A stretch of 64,000 nt of DNA from Limnoperna fortunei (GCA_944474755.1 OX104118.1:73859865-73923864), one strand, 5' to 3'. Positions 34,206 through 44,559 are shown, counted from the stretch's first letter. Program-made: numbers and translations. The notes: a model not told the origin generated them from the sequence alone.

Positions 34206-37200
34206 GTAAGTTTTTTTCCTGCAAATACGTATATCTATTTTATCTACTTTGACAATTTCGGATTATTAGAAATAACTAAGTATCCTATTTTATTTTCAGG
34301 TTTGTCAGTTATATACTCGTACAACTAGATCTGACATTTTTGGCGCTTTTCAAAGACTCAAATTTGATTTCCTGTTTCTTTTCAATTTGCTTTCTGCAGA
34401 CTCATCTGGACCGCCGCCATAAAACGTTTAAAGTAAACATGCTTTGCCCAGCTTGAGAAATTTCTGAATTGCAATGACAGCAGAAAATTTGTTATCACAG
34501 AATTATAAAAAGAGCATAATATTAAATGAGGCAAATTATAATAAAACTGTTTTGTGTTTCAGTTTTATCAGTGTTTTGTGTTTCAATTTTATCGGGGTTT
34601 TGTGTTTCAGTTTTATCAGTGTTTTGTGTTTCAATTTTATCGGGGTTTTGTGTTTCAGTTTTATCAGTGTTTTGTGTTTCAGTTTTATCAGTGTTTTGTG
34701 TTTCAGTTTTATCAGTGTTTTGTGTTTCAGTTTTATCAGTGTTTTGTGTTTCAGTTTTATCACTGTTTTGTGTTTCAGTTTTATCAGTGTTTTGTGTTTC
34801 AGTTTTATCCGGGTTTTGTGTTTCAGTTTTATCAGTGTTTTGTGTTTCAATTTTATCAGTGTTTTGTGTTTCAGTTTTATCAGTGTTTTGTGTTTCAGTT
34901 TTATCAGTGTTTTGTGTTTCAGTTTTATCAGTGTTTTGTGTTTCAGTTTTATCAGTGTTTTGTGTTTCAATTTTATCAGTGTTTTGTGTTTCAGTTTTAT
35001 CACTGTTTTGTGTTTCAGTTTTATCAGTGGTTTGTGTTTCAGTTTTATCACTGTTTTGTGTTTCAATTTTATCCGGGTTTTGTGTTTCAGTTTTATCAGT
35101 GTTTTGTGTTTCAATTTTATCGGGGTTTTGTGAATCAGTTTTATCAGTGTTTTGTGTTTCAGTTTTATCAGTGTTTTGTGTTTCAATTTTATCGGGGTTT
35201 TGTGTTTCAGTTTTATCAGTGTTTTGTGTTTCAATTTTATCAGTGTTTTGTGTTTCAGTTTTATCAGTGTTTTGTGTTTCAGTTTTATCAGTGTTTTGTG
35301 TTTCAGTTTTATCAGTGTTTTGTGTTTCAGTTTTATCAGTGTTTTGTGTTTCAATTTTATCGGGGGTTTGTGTTTCAGTTTTATCAGTGTTTTGTGTTTC
35401 AATTTTATCGGGGTTTTGTGTTTCAGTTTTATCAGTGTTTTCTGTTTCAATTTTATCGGGGTTTTGTGTTTCAGTTTTATCAGTGTTTTGTGTTTCAATT
35501 CTATCAGTGTTTTGTGTTTCAATTTTATCGGGGTTTTGTGTTTCAGTTTTATCAGTGTTTTGTGTTTCAGTTTTATCAGTGTTTTGTGTTTCAATTTTAT
35601 CGGGGTTTTGTGTTTCAGTTTTAACAGTGTTTTGTGTTTCAGTTTTATCAGTGTTTTGTGTTTCAGTTTTATCAGTGTTTTGTGTTTCAGTTTTATCAGT
35701 GTTTTGTGTTTCAATTTTATCGGGGTTTTGTGTTTCAGTTTTATCAGTGTTTTGTGTTTCAGTTTTATCAGTGTTTTGTGTTTCAATTTTATCGGGGGTT
35801 TGTGTTTCAGTTTTATCAGTGTTTTGTGTTTCAATTTTATCCGGGTTTTGTGTTTCAGTTTTATCAGTGTTTTGTGTTTCAGTTTTATCGGGGTTTTGTG
35901 TTTCAGTTTTATCAGGGTTTTGTGTTTCAATTTTATCGGGGTTTTGTGCTTCAGTTTTATCAGTGTTTTGTGTTTCAGTTTTATCAGTGTTTTGTGTTTC
36001 AGTTTTATCACTGTTTTTTGTTTCAGTTTTATCAGTGTTTTGTGTTTCAGTTTTATCAGTGTTTTGTGTTTCAGTTTTATCAGTGTTTTGTGTTTCAATT
36101 TTATCAGTGTTTTGTGTTTCAGTTTTATCACTGTTTTGTGTTTCAGTTTTATCAGTGTTTTGTTTTTCAGTTTTATCAGTGTTTTGTGTTTCAATTTTAT
36201 CGGGGTTTTGTTTTTCAGTTTTATCAGTGTTTTGTGTTTCAATTTTATCGGGGTTTTGTGTTTCAGTTTTATCAGTGTTTTGTGTTTCAATTTTATCAGT
36301 GTTTTGTGTTTCAATTTTATCGGGGTTTTGTGTTTCAGTTTTATCAGTGTTTTGTGTTTCAATTTTATCAGTGTTTTGTGTTTCAATTTTATCGGGGTTT
36401 TGTGTTTCAGTTTTATCAGTGTTTTGTGTTTCAGTTTTATCAGTGTTTTGTGTTTCAATTTTATCGGGGTTTTGTGTTTCAGTTTTATCAGTGTTTTGTG
36501 TTTCAGTTTTATCAGGGTTTTGTGTTTCAATTTTATCGGGGTTTTGTGTTTCAGTTTTATCAGTGTTTTGTGTTTCAGTTTTATCAGTGTTTTGTGTTTC
36601 AGTTTTATCAGTGTTTTGTGTTTCAGTTTTATCAGTGTTTTGTGTTTCAATTTTATCGGGGTTTTGTGTTTCAGTTTTATCAGTGTTTTGTGTTTCAATT
36701 TTATCGGGGTTTTGTGTTTCAGTTTTATCAGTGTTTTGTGTTTCAATTTTATCCGGGTTTTGTGTTTCAGTTTTATCAGTGTTTTGTGTTTTAATTTGAT
36801 CAGTGTTTTGTGTTTCAGTTTTATCAGTGTTTTGTTTTTCAGTTTTATCAGTGTTTTGTGTTTCAGTTTTATCAGTGTTTTGTGTTTCAGTTTTATCGCG
36901 GTTTTGTGTTTCAGTTTTATCAGTGTTTTGTGTTTCAATTTTATCGGGGTTTTGTGTTTCAGTTTTATCAGTGTTTTGTGTTTCAATTTTATCGGGGTTT
37001 TGTGTTTCAGTTTTATCAGTGTTTTGTGTTTCAATTTTATCAGGGTTTTGTGTTTCAGTTTTATCAGTGTTTTGTGTTTCAATTTTATCGGGGTTTTGTG
37101 TTTCAGTTTTATCGGGGTTTTGTGTTTCAGTTTTATCAGTGTTTTGTGTTTCAATTTTATCCGGGTTTTGTGTTTCAGTTTAATCAGTGTTTTGTGTTTC

Positions 37201-40200
37201 AATTTTATCGGGGTTTTGTGTTTCAGTTTTATCCGGGTTTTGTGTTTCAGTTTTATCAGTGTTTTGTGTTTCAATTTTATCGGGGTTTTGTGTTTCAGTT
37301 TTAACAGTGTTTTGTGTTTCAGTTTTATCAGTGTTTTGTGTTTCAATTTTATCCGGGTTTTGTGTTTCAGTTTTATCGGGGTTTTGTTTTTCAGTTTTAT
37401 CCGGGTTTTGTGTTTCAGTTTTATCAGTGTTTTGTGTTTCAATTTTATCCGGTTTTTGTGTTTCAGTTTTAACAGTGTTCTGTGTTTCAGTTTTATCAGT
37501 GTTTTGTGTTTCAATTTTATCCGGGTTTTGTGTTTCAGTTTTATCAGTGTTTTGTTTTTCAGTTTTATCAGTGTTTTGTGTTTCAATTTTATCGGGGTTT
37601 TGTGTTTCAGTTTTAACAGTGTTTTGTGTTTCAGTTTTATCAGTGTTTTGTGTTTCAATTTTATCCGGGTTTTGTGTTTCAATTTTATCGGGTTTTTGTG
37701 TTTCATTTTTATCAGTGTTTTGTGTTTCATTTTTATCAGTGTTCTGTGTTTCAGTTTTATCAGTGTTTTGTTTTTCAGTTTTATCGGGGTTTCATTGTTC
37801 GCTACACTATTGATGGCCATTGACGTTCCAGTGAGCGAAGCGAAAGGTACGTGTATCATGTTTATTCTATCAATTAGGGAATTTTATATGTTATTAGGTA
37901 AAGGTGTATTATAGAATTTATTAACTTACTGACTAACACGAAAATATCATAATAATGTGTTTGTATGGTCCACAATTCTTTTAATTGCTCAAAAAACAAA
38001 CATTCTAGAACGAACGCGCTGCTGCCTTTGACGCCATTTGCTTTAGATAGTTTACATAACCGGAGTCTTAGCACTGAGGTTGCGTGTTCGAGCTTCGCTG
38101 CAGTCAGAGTGTTGTCTACTCTAACCTTAATTGTTTCTTGTCGAAGATGGGGGGTTTCTCCTGATACTGCTGCCTTTTCCCACAATAACACCTGGACGCC
38201 AAAAGATGGCTGAACAGTTGATAACAATGAATTTAAACTGCATCAAAACAATTTAACAAACAATGGCTATTTTATATTTAGCATGTTCCTTTTATTTTTA
38301 GCTGAGATCTGTATATTTGCATGTCCAGACAACGTTTGTCCTTATGGATATATTCCTTATGGGTGTCCTCGATGTCAATGTGCCCCTAATCCATGTTTGG
38401 TAAGCATATAGATATTAGAGATTTCATTTTCAAGTGAATTATTTGTAAGATCATTGTTCCGTTCACTCATGTTTGTCAGCATTTGTGTTCATATTTTACG
38501 TTAAAATTTCCTTCGTTATCGTGTTCTTGCTTGATTGTAGTTCACTAAATGTCCCCCTGGGTTTTCGTGTACAACGCAGCCACAGAGATGTCCGAATTTC
38601 ATTTGTCCACACAGAGCCCATTGCATTCCAGATTCAAGCAAAGGAGGTATGTTAAGCAATTCAATGTTTACGGAAAGTCAACAGAGACGGAGATTAAAAA
38701 AAACACACACGGGATAATAAAAAATAATATAAATATTAACTCAGAAAACTCTTAAAGTTCAGATACATAAACAGCTAGGTGCACTGCGAATAAGCAATAA
38801 CACATAGAATTGCCTATATTTTGTTGCGAGTACAGCATATCAGAGGCGACGTATGTTCATTAAGTTTACTGAACCTGTTCTCAGCTTACAGTGTTGTCAT
38901 CAATAGAACCTATTACTTCGGTCTTAAGAATAAGAACGCATACTGAGAAATTTAGTTTGTGATTTTAGAACAGCCTTGTGGATGTCGTGATGAATTTAAA
39001 CCAATTTGTGCCTCAAACTTTGTTGAAACAGTAAACTTTGCCAATGAATGCAACATGAGATGCAGCAAGTAAGTTAACTTTACACTTGATAATGATTTGA
39101 CACATTTTTATAGTAAATTAATATTCACGGTCAATTGTTCAACACTTGATTAGCTTATTTCAGCAATAGCATTAACAAATCATCAACTGTATTTATTCCA
39201 AAGGTTCAAACTGTACACGGTTTCACAAAATTAAAACTAAAGCCTATCCTATATTGAAGGAAAATTCTAATATTCTATTTAAGTTTGATAATTTGTAATA
39301 AACATCCTTAAATGTATTTACAGGAAACAAGGAGCCTTTGTGTCAAATGAAAATTTGGGGTCCTATGTGACGGGGGTTATGCAATTAGTTTTCTATTGAA
39401 CACATGCCTGTCAACGCTGAGGGTCTGTGTTCGAGTCTTACTGCGGTAGGATCGGTTAGACTCCAATGCCCATTGAAAAAGAATGCTAGTTTTCCTACCT
39501 TAGCTCTGGGGATCTCCTGGTGCTCCAGCTTCGCCACCACCCCTTAAAAATGTGGACGCCATGGTATTGTTGTAAGTGGCGTAAAACACCATTAAACACG
39601 AGAATAATAATTCGTATAAGCAAATAAGTAATTTAAAATTAAGACAAGAAAACATTAAATGCTATTTTTTGGTTTTAAATAATAATATGTGTTTTGTTAT
39701 ATGCCTTATTCTAATATTCCAGGGGTCACTTTATAAAGCTACATGATGGGTTTTGCCACTGTCAATGTCCAGATTTTTACGATCCTGTTTGCGGTGTTGA
39801 CAAGCAAGGGGAAGTTTCTTTTGTCAATAACTGCTGGAGATCCTGCAAGTAAGTCGTGTAGTTATAGTTGTTAAACGGCGGCCGATTTTATAACGCATTT
39901 GTCATGATCTTTTTTATTCGTTGATTTTTCCAGTTTTGTTTCTAAATTTTATGCCGTTTCTAATAGTATTATACATGCATGGAGTTTGTTATTTTAACAC
40001 TCATTGCATTGCTTCTATATGCTATTGGACAAACGGCGTCTGTAATAGTGTTGATATATGCTAAAGAAAATTTTACCGACGTCAGTAAGCGACGATTCCC
40101 AAGAGAATTGTACAATATATAAGTATACTGGTATTTTTAAATATATTTTGGGGGTTTGAGCGCCAACGATAATTCTTGATAAGACGAATCGCGCGTTTGG

Positions 40201-43200
40201 CGTTGTAGACTGTATAACCTTGGTATCTTTAATGACGTGTTCAACATACTGGGTCGATGCTACTTCCGGTGGACAGGTGACAGGAATATCATTGGTTTTG
40301 TCATTGATCTAGTGATTGTCCAAATTTACTGCCCTGAAATTTCGAAATGATTTTAATGCTAAGGGTTTTCTATTCGCAAAGTGTAGATGACATAGCAGTG
40401 TTTTGATATACCGTTTGGGGGAATTTTGGCAATAAAATCTCCTCAACATCTTAAGTATTTGGATTTTAAATATTTTTTGGTTTCAGCACCACCAAGTCTT
40501 TATTAGACGAAACGCGCGTCTGACGTTTTAAATTGTATAACATTAATAAATTTGTTGACGTTTTTATTATTATAAAGCTCGAAATGCACTGGGTTACTGT
40601 TAACGAAACAACTGGTCCGCCTAAAAATTTATCGTTAGCAAAAAAAAAAAAATTAGATAATTTTATATATGACAGGCTATGGTGACAGTCAACCTTAAGG
40701 TTAATAAACTCGGCTCTACATAAATATTATAGTGCTTAAAATTGAACAATGACATGGCATGTCTGTAGTGAGTGAATGACTGCGGTATTACGTGTATTGC
40801 TGTGTACAGCTTTAGTGTGAAAAAACGTTATTTTTATATACGAATTTACGGTGTATAGTCATTGTCTAAATTAACTACCTTAAAATTTTGAAAATGATTA
40901 TAAGTTCTGAGATGTTACTTTTTGCAAGGTGTAGATGGCCTTAGCCGGATTCGGTACAACGTTTTAGAACTTTGATGAAAAAAGTTCTACAACGGCTTAA
41001 TGTTTTGAATTTACACATATTTGAGTTTGAGCGCAACTGATGAGTCGTGATTAGGCGAAACGTTCGTCTAGTGTGGTCTAGTGTAGTAAATTTTATCACC
41101 GATAATCCTGCTCATGTTTGTCTTGCACTTTCTTTAATACGACTCTACGACGTGTATGTTTAATGATAATTATATCACTCACACATTAATGTATTGTTGT
41201 TAACGGAAGTATTATTCAAAGAAAACGAAAACGAAAAGAGGCATTACAAGTCAACAGCCACACAACTTACAATGGCAGACTGCATGAACAAATGATAAGC
41301 GTGAACAATAAAAAAACTACATACAACCAGGCAAACAAACGATGGAAATCGAGATTTTAAAACAATGTGTGTTCGGAACATTATATGAAAACTTTCTATT
41401 TTTAGTTTGCACGGTCAGTTTGCAATGCCTTAAATATCATCGTTAAGTTACTAGATGTTTTTGTGTTTTTTTTTCTTCCATGTAAAATGTCATCAGTCTA
41501 CTCATAACAGCATACGACTCGGAAAATATTGTGCTTTTTTTTCTTACACAAAGGACAAGAAATGTAAAATGTCATTAGTTCACTCATTACAGAATACGGC
41601 TCGGAAAAAATACGTACTTAATGAATGTTGTGTTTGTAACGATGACCGAAGGCTGGAAAGTAAGCTTCGTAAATGACTTTTCTCCTGGATTAAAAGTTTG
41701 AAACCACACACTGACGCATTATTAGGCAGGATGGTTTCTATTACATCACTTTGCGGTTGCCTATAAACTACGATTAAACGGGAGCTGTAACACAATGTTT
41801 TAGTTGTAACATTTTCTACGTTGTAGTTGTAAACATGCAAGCTGCCTCGGGACAAACAATGTCCATCAGATATCATATCTCCCTCAAACTATGTGATTAG
41901 GACGATAAAAATACTAGTATTGTCTACTCTGTAATAGTTCTAAATAATGAATAACTATTACAAAACTAAAAAACAAAAACAAAAAAACATAAAACAAAAC
42001 AAAAAAAGAACAAAGAAATAAAATAAACATATACATAATGAAACCAATAGTGTAACAAATTTGATATTGCATGTCTATAGTTATATTATGTTTGGAACAA
42101 AAACTATAAAAAAGAGAGGGGAAACAAAACTATAGTGTCAATTGCTCGAGCTCATTGTGATGTAACTCCGTGTGGTAGGTAAAACCCGCTTTTGATGTTG
42201 CTATAGTAGTTGAAATGCAGATGAGGATTGATAAGTATATAAACTTCCAAACTATCAGGACACATTGTTCTTGATTTCTTTGATCTTTCTGTCCTATCAT
42301 TGTTAATTATATTGATTGTTTTCATAGAAAAAGGCTTCACTAATTTAATGTCGTAATGTAATTTTTCCATGACCACCAATAGTACCTAGTAGCTGTAATT
42401 GGCAGAAACATGAAGGTTTGCATTTTTTCACTTTCTGTAAAGTCAAGGGTTTTGATTACACGTTCGCTGCATCATGATGATGATGCGAACGTGGAATCAG
42501 AACCACTGGCTCGAGGGGAAGATGGTTTCAGTTGTGACACAAAAAAATTGTCATGCAAAACATTTAAATGTCAAAATAAGCATTTAATTGTCAGTTTATG
42601 TTCAGAAATTTAAGTCCAGTTTTGTTTGATTTATAATACTTCATTATTTACGTTATTTTAAACAGCGGTGTTCCACTTCAACACGAGGGTATGTGTGATT
42701 GTAAGTGTCCGTTAACACAGAATCCCGTTTGTGGGAATGACGGCAAGACATACGTCAACGAATGTGTTATGGGATGTGTGTAAGTATAAAACTATAGAGT
42801 ACTATTATAATACAAGGTTTTTAACTGTAACGAAACATAGTTATAAAAACAATTATCCACGATCAATTTATTTTCGAGATAAAGATTACTGACGGAAGTA
42901 CCAGTACAGAAGTATTCTAAAGAATAGTTTTACCTAACCATGTTCACTAGATACATTAAACTTTTATCTCACTTTGAAGTTTTGTACTTTTGTTCTTTTT
43001 AATACACCTCGGTACCTTCTGATTAACATTCATGCAAGTATTGACAGACCATCAGTCTGGATTGAATGTTATTATGGCTGTACATTGAAGCAACCATCCA
43101 CTGTTACACAATTTAAACTGTTACATATACTATAACATATAAGTCTGACTATTGGACGAACCGTTCTTCATTATACTTATAACATAGTTAAGAGTTTCGT

Positions 43201-43292
43201 TTCTTATCCTGTAATTTATTTAATACTAGTATGATAAATTTGTTTCAGGGGTGTATCGAAATACAAAAACTCTGCTTGCTGACACGTTGCTA
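34201..43292 (+). CDS. Secreted three-domain Kazal-type serine protease inhibitor
   Basis: Modelled exons: 34201-34205, 37779-37846, 38302-38399, 38541-38646, 38969-39068, 39723-39848, 42666-42779, 43259-43292; total 651 nt, 216 residues. Exons 2 to 8 join in frame at consensus splice sites. Exon 1 (ATGTG|GTAAGT) is inferred. The N-terminus (MCFIGVSLFATLLMAI...) is a signal peptide with an AKA cleavage motif before residue 26. Then come an antistasin-like Cys-rich segment (26-57), a second Cys-rich segment (58-92), and three Kazal domains (C-x-C-x7-C, F/Y-x2-N-x-C, C-x2/3-C), whose sixth cysteine lies in each following exon. Residues at the expected P1 position are Asp, Asp and Leu, suggesting non-trypsin targets. 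Such proteins are secreted inhibitors in molluscan defence or digestion; the target here is unknown. Exons 6 and 7 are symmetrical (phase 2), as if made by exon duplication. The first intron holds the 24 bp minisatellite. Confidence 0.85.
34549..37790. repeat. 24 bp minisatellite, 135 units in exact register; each unit is a splice-acceptor copy
   Basis: The unit is GTTTTGTGTTTCAG followed by a ten-base TTTTATCAGT-like part. The C of CAG falls at 34560 in the first unit and 37776 in the last, 134 x 24 bases apart, and line-by-line phase shows no net indel. Two main types alternate irregularly: CAG + ATCAGT and CAA + ATCGGG (no AG). Minor types carry ATCACT, ATCCGG, ATCAGG or AACAGT. The unit length is a multiple of three and few units contain stops, so long open frames appear in several frames, including a minus-strand frame of 1107 codons. 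The 3' end runs directly into the signal-peptide exon of the Kazal gene. Confidence 0.97.
37779..37846 (+). CDS. Kazal gene: signal-peptide exon, continuous with the minisatellite
   Basis: The acceptor is the last repeat unit (GTTTTTCAG). The first 11 coding bases are repeat-derived and unique sequence begins after them. It encodes FIGVSLFATLLMAIDVPVSE and the next residues. Donor AAAG|GTACGT, phase 1. Confidence 0.75.
38049..38267 (+). repeat. Degenerate SINE in Kazal gene intron
   Basis: Retains GAGGTTGCGTGTTCGAGC (B box), TCTACTCTAACCTTAATTG, CTGGACGCC and a weak AAC-rich tail. It overlaps the intron between exons 2 and 3 and stops short of the acceptor. Confidence 0.55.
38302..38399 (+). 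CDS. Kazal gene: antistasin-like exon
   Basis: Acceptor ATTTTTAG and donor TTG|GTAAGC. The pattern C-x3-C-x4-C-x8-C-x2-C-x-C-x4-C with CPYGYIPYGCPRCQC resembles antistasin-type modules. Phase 1 in, phase 0 out. Confidence 0.85.
38541..38646 (+). CDS. Kazal gene: second cysteine-rich exon
   Basis: Acceptor GATTGTAG and donor GGAG|GTATGT. It encodes KCPPGFSC, then RCPNFICPHRAHC, a six-Cys segment not assigned to a named domain with confidence. Confidence 0.83.
38969..39068 (+). CDS. Kazal gene: Kazal domain 1
   Basis: Acceptor GATTTTAG and donor CAA|GTAAGT. CGCRDEFKPICASN, then FANECNMRC gives Kazal cysteines 1-5; cysteine 6 comes from the next exon (DGFC). Residue two after Cys2 is Asp. Confidence 0.87.
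39380..39605 (+). repeat. Degenerate SINE in Kazal gene intron
   Basis: CTGTCAACGCTGAGGGTCTG and GTTCGAGTCTTACTGC (B box), GACTCCAATGCCCATTGA, GTGGACGCCATGG and GTGGCGTAAAACACC tail. The A-box end is lost. Confidence 0.6.
39723..39848 (+). CDS. Kazal gene: Kazal domain 2
   Basis: Acceptor ATTCCAG and donor CAA|GTAAGT. CHCQCPDFYDPVCGVD, then FVNNCWRSC. Phe replaces the usual Tyr before the NxC motif. Residue two after Cys2 is Asp. Confidence 0.9.
40143..41100. repeat. Dispersed repeat with GCGCGTCTGACG motifs, diverged copies
   Basis: Three related ends (about 40160-40225, 40480-40545, 41030-41090) carry TTGATAAGACGAATCGCGCG, TTAGACGAAACGCGCGTCTG and TTAGGCGAAACGTTCGTCTA. They are joined by related bodies with CACTGGGTTACTG or ACTGGGTCGATGC. 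I recall similar sequences as abundant in mytilid genomes. No protein encoded. Confidence 0.55.
41101..42665. other. Kazal gene intron, mostly unrecognised
   Basis: Short direct repeats (ATGTAAAATGTCAT at about 41480 and 41561) and an A-rich run at about 41965-42015. A palindrome lies at 42459-42493. No exon was recognised. Confidence 0.4.
42459..42493. repeat. 35 bp palindrome (CACGTTCGC arms)
   Basis: CACGTTCGC and GCGAACGTG flank a GCATCATGATGATGATGC centre that is itself palindromic. The right half and the next 35 bases recur near 61225-61265. Confidence 0.6.
42666..42779 (+). CDS. Kazal gene: Kazal domain 3
   Basis: Acceptor TTAAACAG and donor GTGT|GTAAGT. CDCKCPLTQNPVCGNDGKTY followed by VNEC is a textbook Kazal motif; Leu is the predicted P1 residue. 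Confidence 0.93.
43259..43292 (+). CDS. Kazal gene: last exon and stop
   Basis: Acceptor TTTGTTTCAG. It encodes GVSKYKNSAC and TGA; the final Cys supplies the sixth cysteine of Kazal domain 3. Confidence 0.85.
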
Positions 43293-43384
43293 TATTGAGA
43301 TTTGAGATACTTTGTCCAACTTGTTCTGTAAATACACTCATACATTAGTTTACAATTGACATTATTCTTTTATAATATTAATAT

Positions 43385-43390
43385 AATAAA
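43385..43390 (+). promoter_or_regulatory. AATAAA polyadenylation signal, Kazal gene
   Basis: The hexamer lies 93 bases after the stop in AT-rich sequence. Confidence 0.5.
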
Positions 43391-43439
43391 TGAATATTAT
43401 TTAAGAAAATAAGTGTACTTCGCCATCGAGTCAACAGCG

Positions 43440-44125
43440 TATTTGACGGTCTCAAATGATGTGTTACAGACTGCTGGTATTCCAAAGGATACATTTTGTG
43501 CTCCTCTCCTCGCAGACCTGTTTTTGTATCTTGTTAGGCCTGCTGAAGAAGAAAGAAAAAACACTTGCCCATACCTTTAATTTCACATTCCGCTATATTG
43601 ACGATGTTTTCTCCATCACCAATGATAAATTTGGTGTTTATTTGCATTCAATTTACCCTAGCAAGCTTGAAATTATAGACACTACCAATACACTTAGGTC
43701 GGCCTCTTACAAAGATCCACTTCTAGAAATAGACTAGGGAAAACTACAAACAAGACTCTACGACAAACGTGATTAATTCAACTTTGCAATTGTTAACTTC
43801 CCGTTTATTGATAGCAACATTCCAGCAGCTCCAGCGTATGGTGTGTAAATTTCACAACTTATACGTCATTCCAGATCCTACGATCGATTTTCTAGAACGC
43901 TCACTGTTGTTGATAACAAAACTACCCAAGCAAGGGTTGGTTGTACCTAGGTTGGTGTTATCTCTCCAGAAGTTCTATGGTAGTCACCCTAATTGAACGT
44001 TTTGGGAAATCGATCTCTCAGATAAGATCGGACATTTTCGCTGAGTCATAGGTAGTCTTTCCTATTCCTGGATTTGACTTTTTCCTAGACATGACAATGA
44101 GTAAAGCGACTGGTGTCTAGTTAAA
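43440..44125 (+). pseudogene. Reverse-transcriptase remnant (YIDD-box retroelement)
   Basis: Frames read GLLKKKEKTLAHTFNFTFRY then IDDVFSI, then YPSKLEIIDTTNTLRSASYK and LLEID, followed in other frames by NFPFI-like and RSLLL segments. This is the catalytic core and thumb of a widespread animal retroelement family. Frameshifts and a TAG after LEID show it is dead. Upstream of the core CAPLLADLFLY can be read across frames. It shares its 3' segment with the fragment at 15478. Confidence 0.7.
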
Positions 44126-44163
44126 GGAAGGCAATGCTTACACCTCGGAATCACCTGAGTGAT

Positions 44164-44422
44164 GGTTTTTGTTCGGTTCGGGTTACTCACTTTCTGTTGT
44201 GATGTTGGTTTTTGTTCGGTTCGGGCTACTCACTTTCTGTTGTGATGTTGGTTTTTGTTCAGTTCGGGCTACTCACTTTCTGTTGTGATGTTGGTTTTTG
44301 TTCGGTTCGGGCTACTCACTTTCTGTTGTGATGTTGGTTTTTGTTCGGTTCGGGCTACTCACTTTCTGTTGTGATGTTGGTTTTTGTTTTGGTTCGGGTT
44401 ACTCACTTTCTGTTGTGATGTT
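44164..44422. repeat. 43 bp minisatellite, six copies
   Basis: Units begin GGTTTTTGTTCGGTTCGGG and end TTGTGATGTT; five are 43 bp and the last 44 bp. It lies just 3' of the reverse-transcriptase remnant. The open frames across it are repeat artefacts. Confidence 0.9.
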
Positions 44423-44559
44423 GGTTTTTGTTTTGGTTTGTATGTTGATTTGTAGTTGTCCCTTGACTTTCGGCTCTTGTTTGGCCGATTTCTTTTGCTA
44501 TTTTTCTTACTGCAACTTATATTAAAATAAAACAAACGAATGTTTTCGACCGTCAATTC

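Noticed and set aside
34526..36799. Long plus-strand frame of FCVSVLSV repeats starting with a signal-like MRQIIIKLFCVSVL
   Set aside because: It is the 24 bp array read in another frame. It ends at a TGA and is out of frame with the Kazal exons. Length alone is expected from a stop-free 24-mer.
34536..37859. A genuine lysine-rich protein gene on the minus strand
   Set aside because: No independent support (no domain, no promoter or splice signals seen). Listed as a question in the findings instead of as a gene.
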